Assembly: GCF_002836515.1 (NCBI RefSeq)
Contig: NZ_PJBC01000001.1
Coordinates: forward strand, 124,001 to 188,000
Length of the DNA: 64,000 nt
DNA from: Pseudomonas sp. Choline-02u-1
Lineage (GTDB): Bacteria > Pseudomonadota > Gammaproteobacteria > Pseudomonadales > Pseudomonadaceae
Direction of reading: 5' to 3'
How positions within the stretch are numbered: the first letter of the stretch is position 1; every line of letters begins with the position of its first letter. Below the pieces are notes generated by a model. The model ran no database searches, was not told where the DNA came from, and saw only the letters and a list, made by a program, of their open reading frames with translations. Positions 63,472 through 64,000 of this stretch are shown one piece after another. The position numbers and the translations under genes are program-made.

Positions 63472-64000
63472 ATGAAACGAGTACACGTCATTGATTCCCA
63501 CACCGGCGGCGAACCGACGCGGCTGGTCATGAGCGGCTTCCCCGAGTTGCCCGGCAAGAGCATGGTCGAGAAACGCGACGCCCTGCGCAGCCAGCACGAT
63601 CAGTGGCGCCGCGCCTGTCTGCTGGAACCACGCGGCAACGATGTGCTGGTCGGCGCGCTGTATTGCCCGCCCGCCTCGGCGGACGCGACCTGCGGGGTGA
63701 TTTTCTTCAACAACGCCGGCTACCTGGGCATGTGCGGCCACGGCACCATCGGCCTGGTCAACTCGTTGCAGCATTTGGGGAAAATCCAGCCGGGCCTGCA
63801 CAAGATCGACACGCCGGTGGGGCAAGTCAGCGCGACGCTGCACGACGATGGCTCGGTCACCGTGGGCAACGTGCCGGCTTACCGTCATCGCAAACAGGTG
63901 CCAGTGGACGTCCCCGGTTTTGGCCGCGTAGTCGGCGATATCGCTTACGGCGGCAACTGGTTTTTCCTCGTTTCCGAGCATGGCCAGACATTGACCATGG
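63472..64000 (+). CDS. 4-hydroxyproline 2-epimerase, 5' part, cut by the window edge
   Basis: 176 codons seen, open to the right edge. Proline racemase fold: [15 protein letters not shown] at the start; first catalytic cysteine Cys88 in MCGHGTIG, which in proline racemases and epimerases sits at this position; [12 protein letters not shown] later. Converts trans-4-hydroxy-L-proline to cis-4-hydroxy-D-proline. The second cysteine is outside the window, so separation from plain proline racemase rests on context and similarity. Confidence 0.9.
   Translation, partial: MKRVHVIDSHTGGEPTRLVMSGFPELPGKSMVEKRDALRSQHDQWRRACLLEPRGNDVLVGALYCPPASADATCGVIFFNNAGYLGMCGHGTIGLVNSLQHLGKIQPGLHKIDTPVGQVSATLHDDGSVTVGNVPAYRHRKQVPVDVPGFGRVVGDIAYGGNWFFLVSEHGQTLTM

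Overview
The window reads as a stretch of chromosome from a Pseudomonas of the fluorescens complex. Support: uniformly GC-rich, densely packed genes; many copies of the REP palindrome typical of that group (core GTGGGAGCGGGCTTGCTCGC); Pseudomonas-specific families such as DUF1652; and Pseudomonas-type loci (cynR/cynSTs, an Anr box before a tandem Usp protein, type II sulfide:quinone reductase, a hydroxyproline locus). No rRNA, tRNA, CRISPR array, phage or insertion sequence was found. Species cannot be fixed from this window.

Layout. 1-1020: 5' part of a DUF2235 (Tle1-like) lipase/effector-type gene running off the left edge. 1169-2722: arsR-arsC-arsH with no arsenite pump gene. 2921-7356: LysR regulator, GMC oxidoreductase and MHS-type transporter. 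7410-9909: DUF427 protein and topoisomerase III. 9910-10452: gene-poor gap. 10453-13050: small conserved protein, then cynR / cynS / carbonic anhydrase (cyanate detoxification). 13172-16312: ProA-like aldehyde dehydrogenase, glutaminase, GFA-type zinc protein. 16345-20706: RstAB-like two-component pair, miaE, Anr-controlled tandem UspA, DUF1289 protein. 21174-25962: acnB behind an elaborate nested palindrome, an SdaC-like permease, a tautomerase. 26191-30282: two small secreted proteins, a 2-hydroxyacid dehydrogenase, a phosphotransferase-SDR pair. 30443-35865: small lipoprotein, DUF1652 protein, and an emrB-emrA-PAS/LuxR efflux unit.

36237-42490 is a uronate uptake and oxidation cluster (OprD porin, uronate dehydrogenase, SMP-30 lactonase, DctPQM TRAP transporter) whose two promoter regions share a GTCGTAT(G/A)AC motif. 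42542-46061 is a sulfide/persulfide module (TauE exporter, SQR, BigR-like repressor, persulfide dioxygenase) with a perfect palindrome inside the shared divergent promoter. 46087-47873 is an HxlR/MFS pair. 47924-51078 is a run of six leftward genes (CinA-like, membrane protein, DUF421, PLDc_N, zinc alcohol dehydrogenase with a His-rich loop, and a 48-residue lipoprotein), tightly packed and several translationally coupled, opposite a DUF3772/MscS channel. 53630-58368 is a LacI-controlled sugar locus (Gfo/Idh/MocA oxidoreductase, TIM-barrel isomerase/epimerase, nucleoside-symporter-type permease) with a textbook promoter and operator. 58448-64000 holds a small repeat-containing exported protein, an AraC/LysE pair, and an AraC/permease/4-hydroxyproline epimerase locus cut by the right edge.

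The best candidates for new biology are the LacI sugar locus, the six-gene leftward unit with its hidden coupled lipoprotein, the pump-less ars operon, the nested palindrome before acnB, the pair of secreted proteins at 26191-27111 and the 72-residue repeat protein at 58448. All assignments come from reading the sequence; no database search was run.
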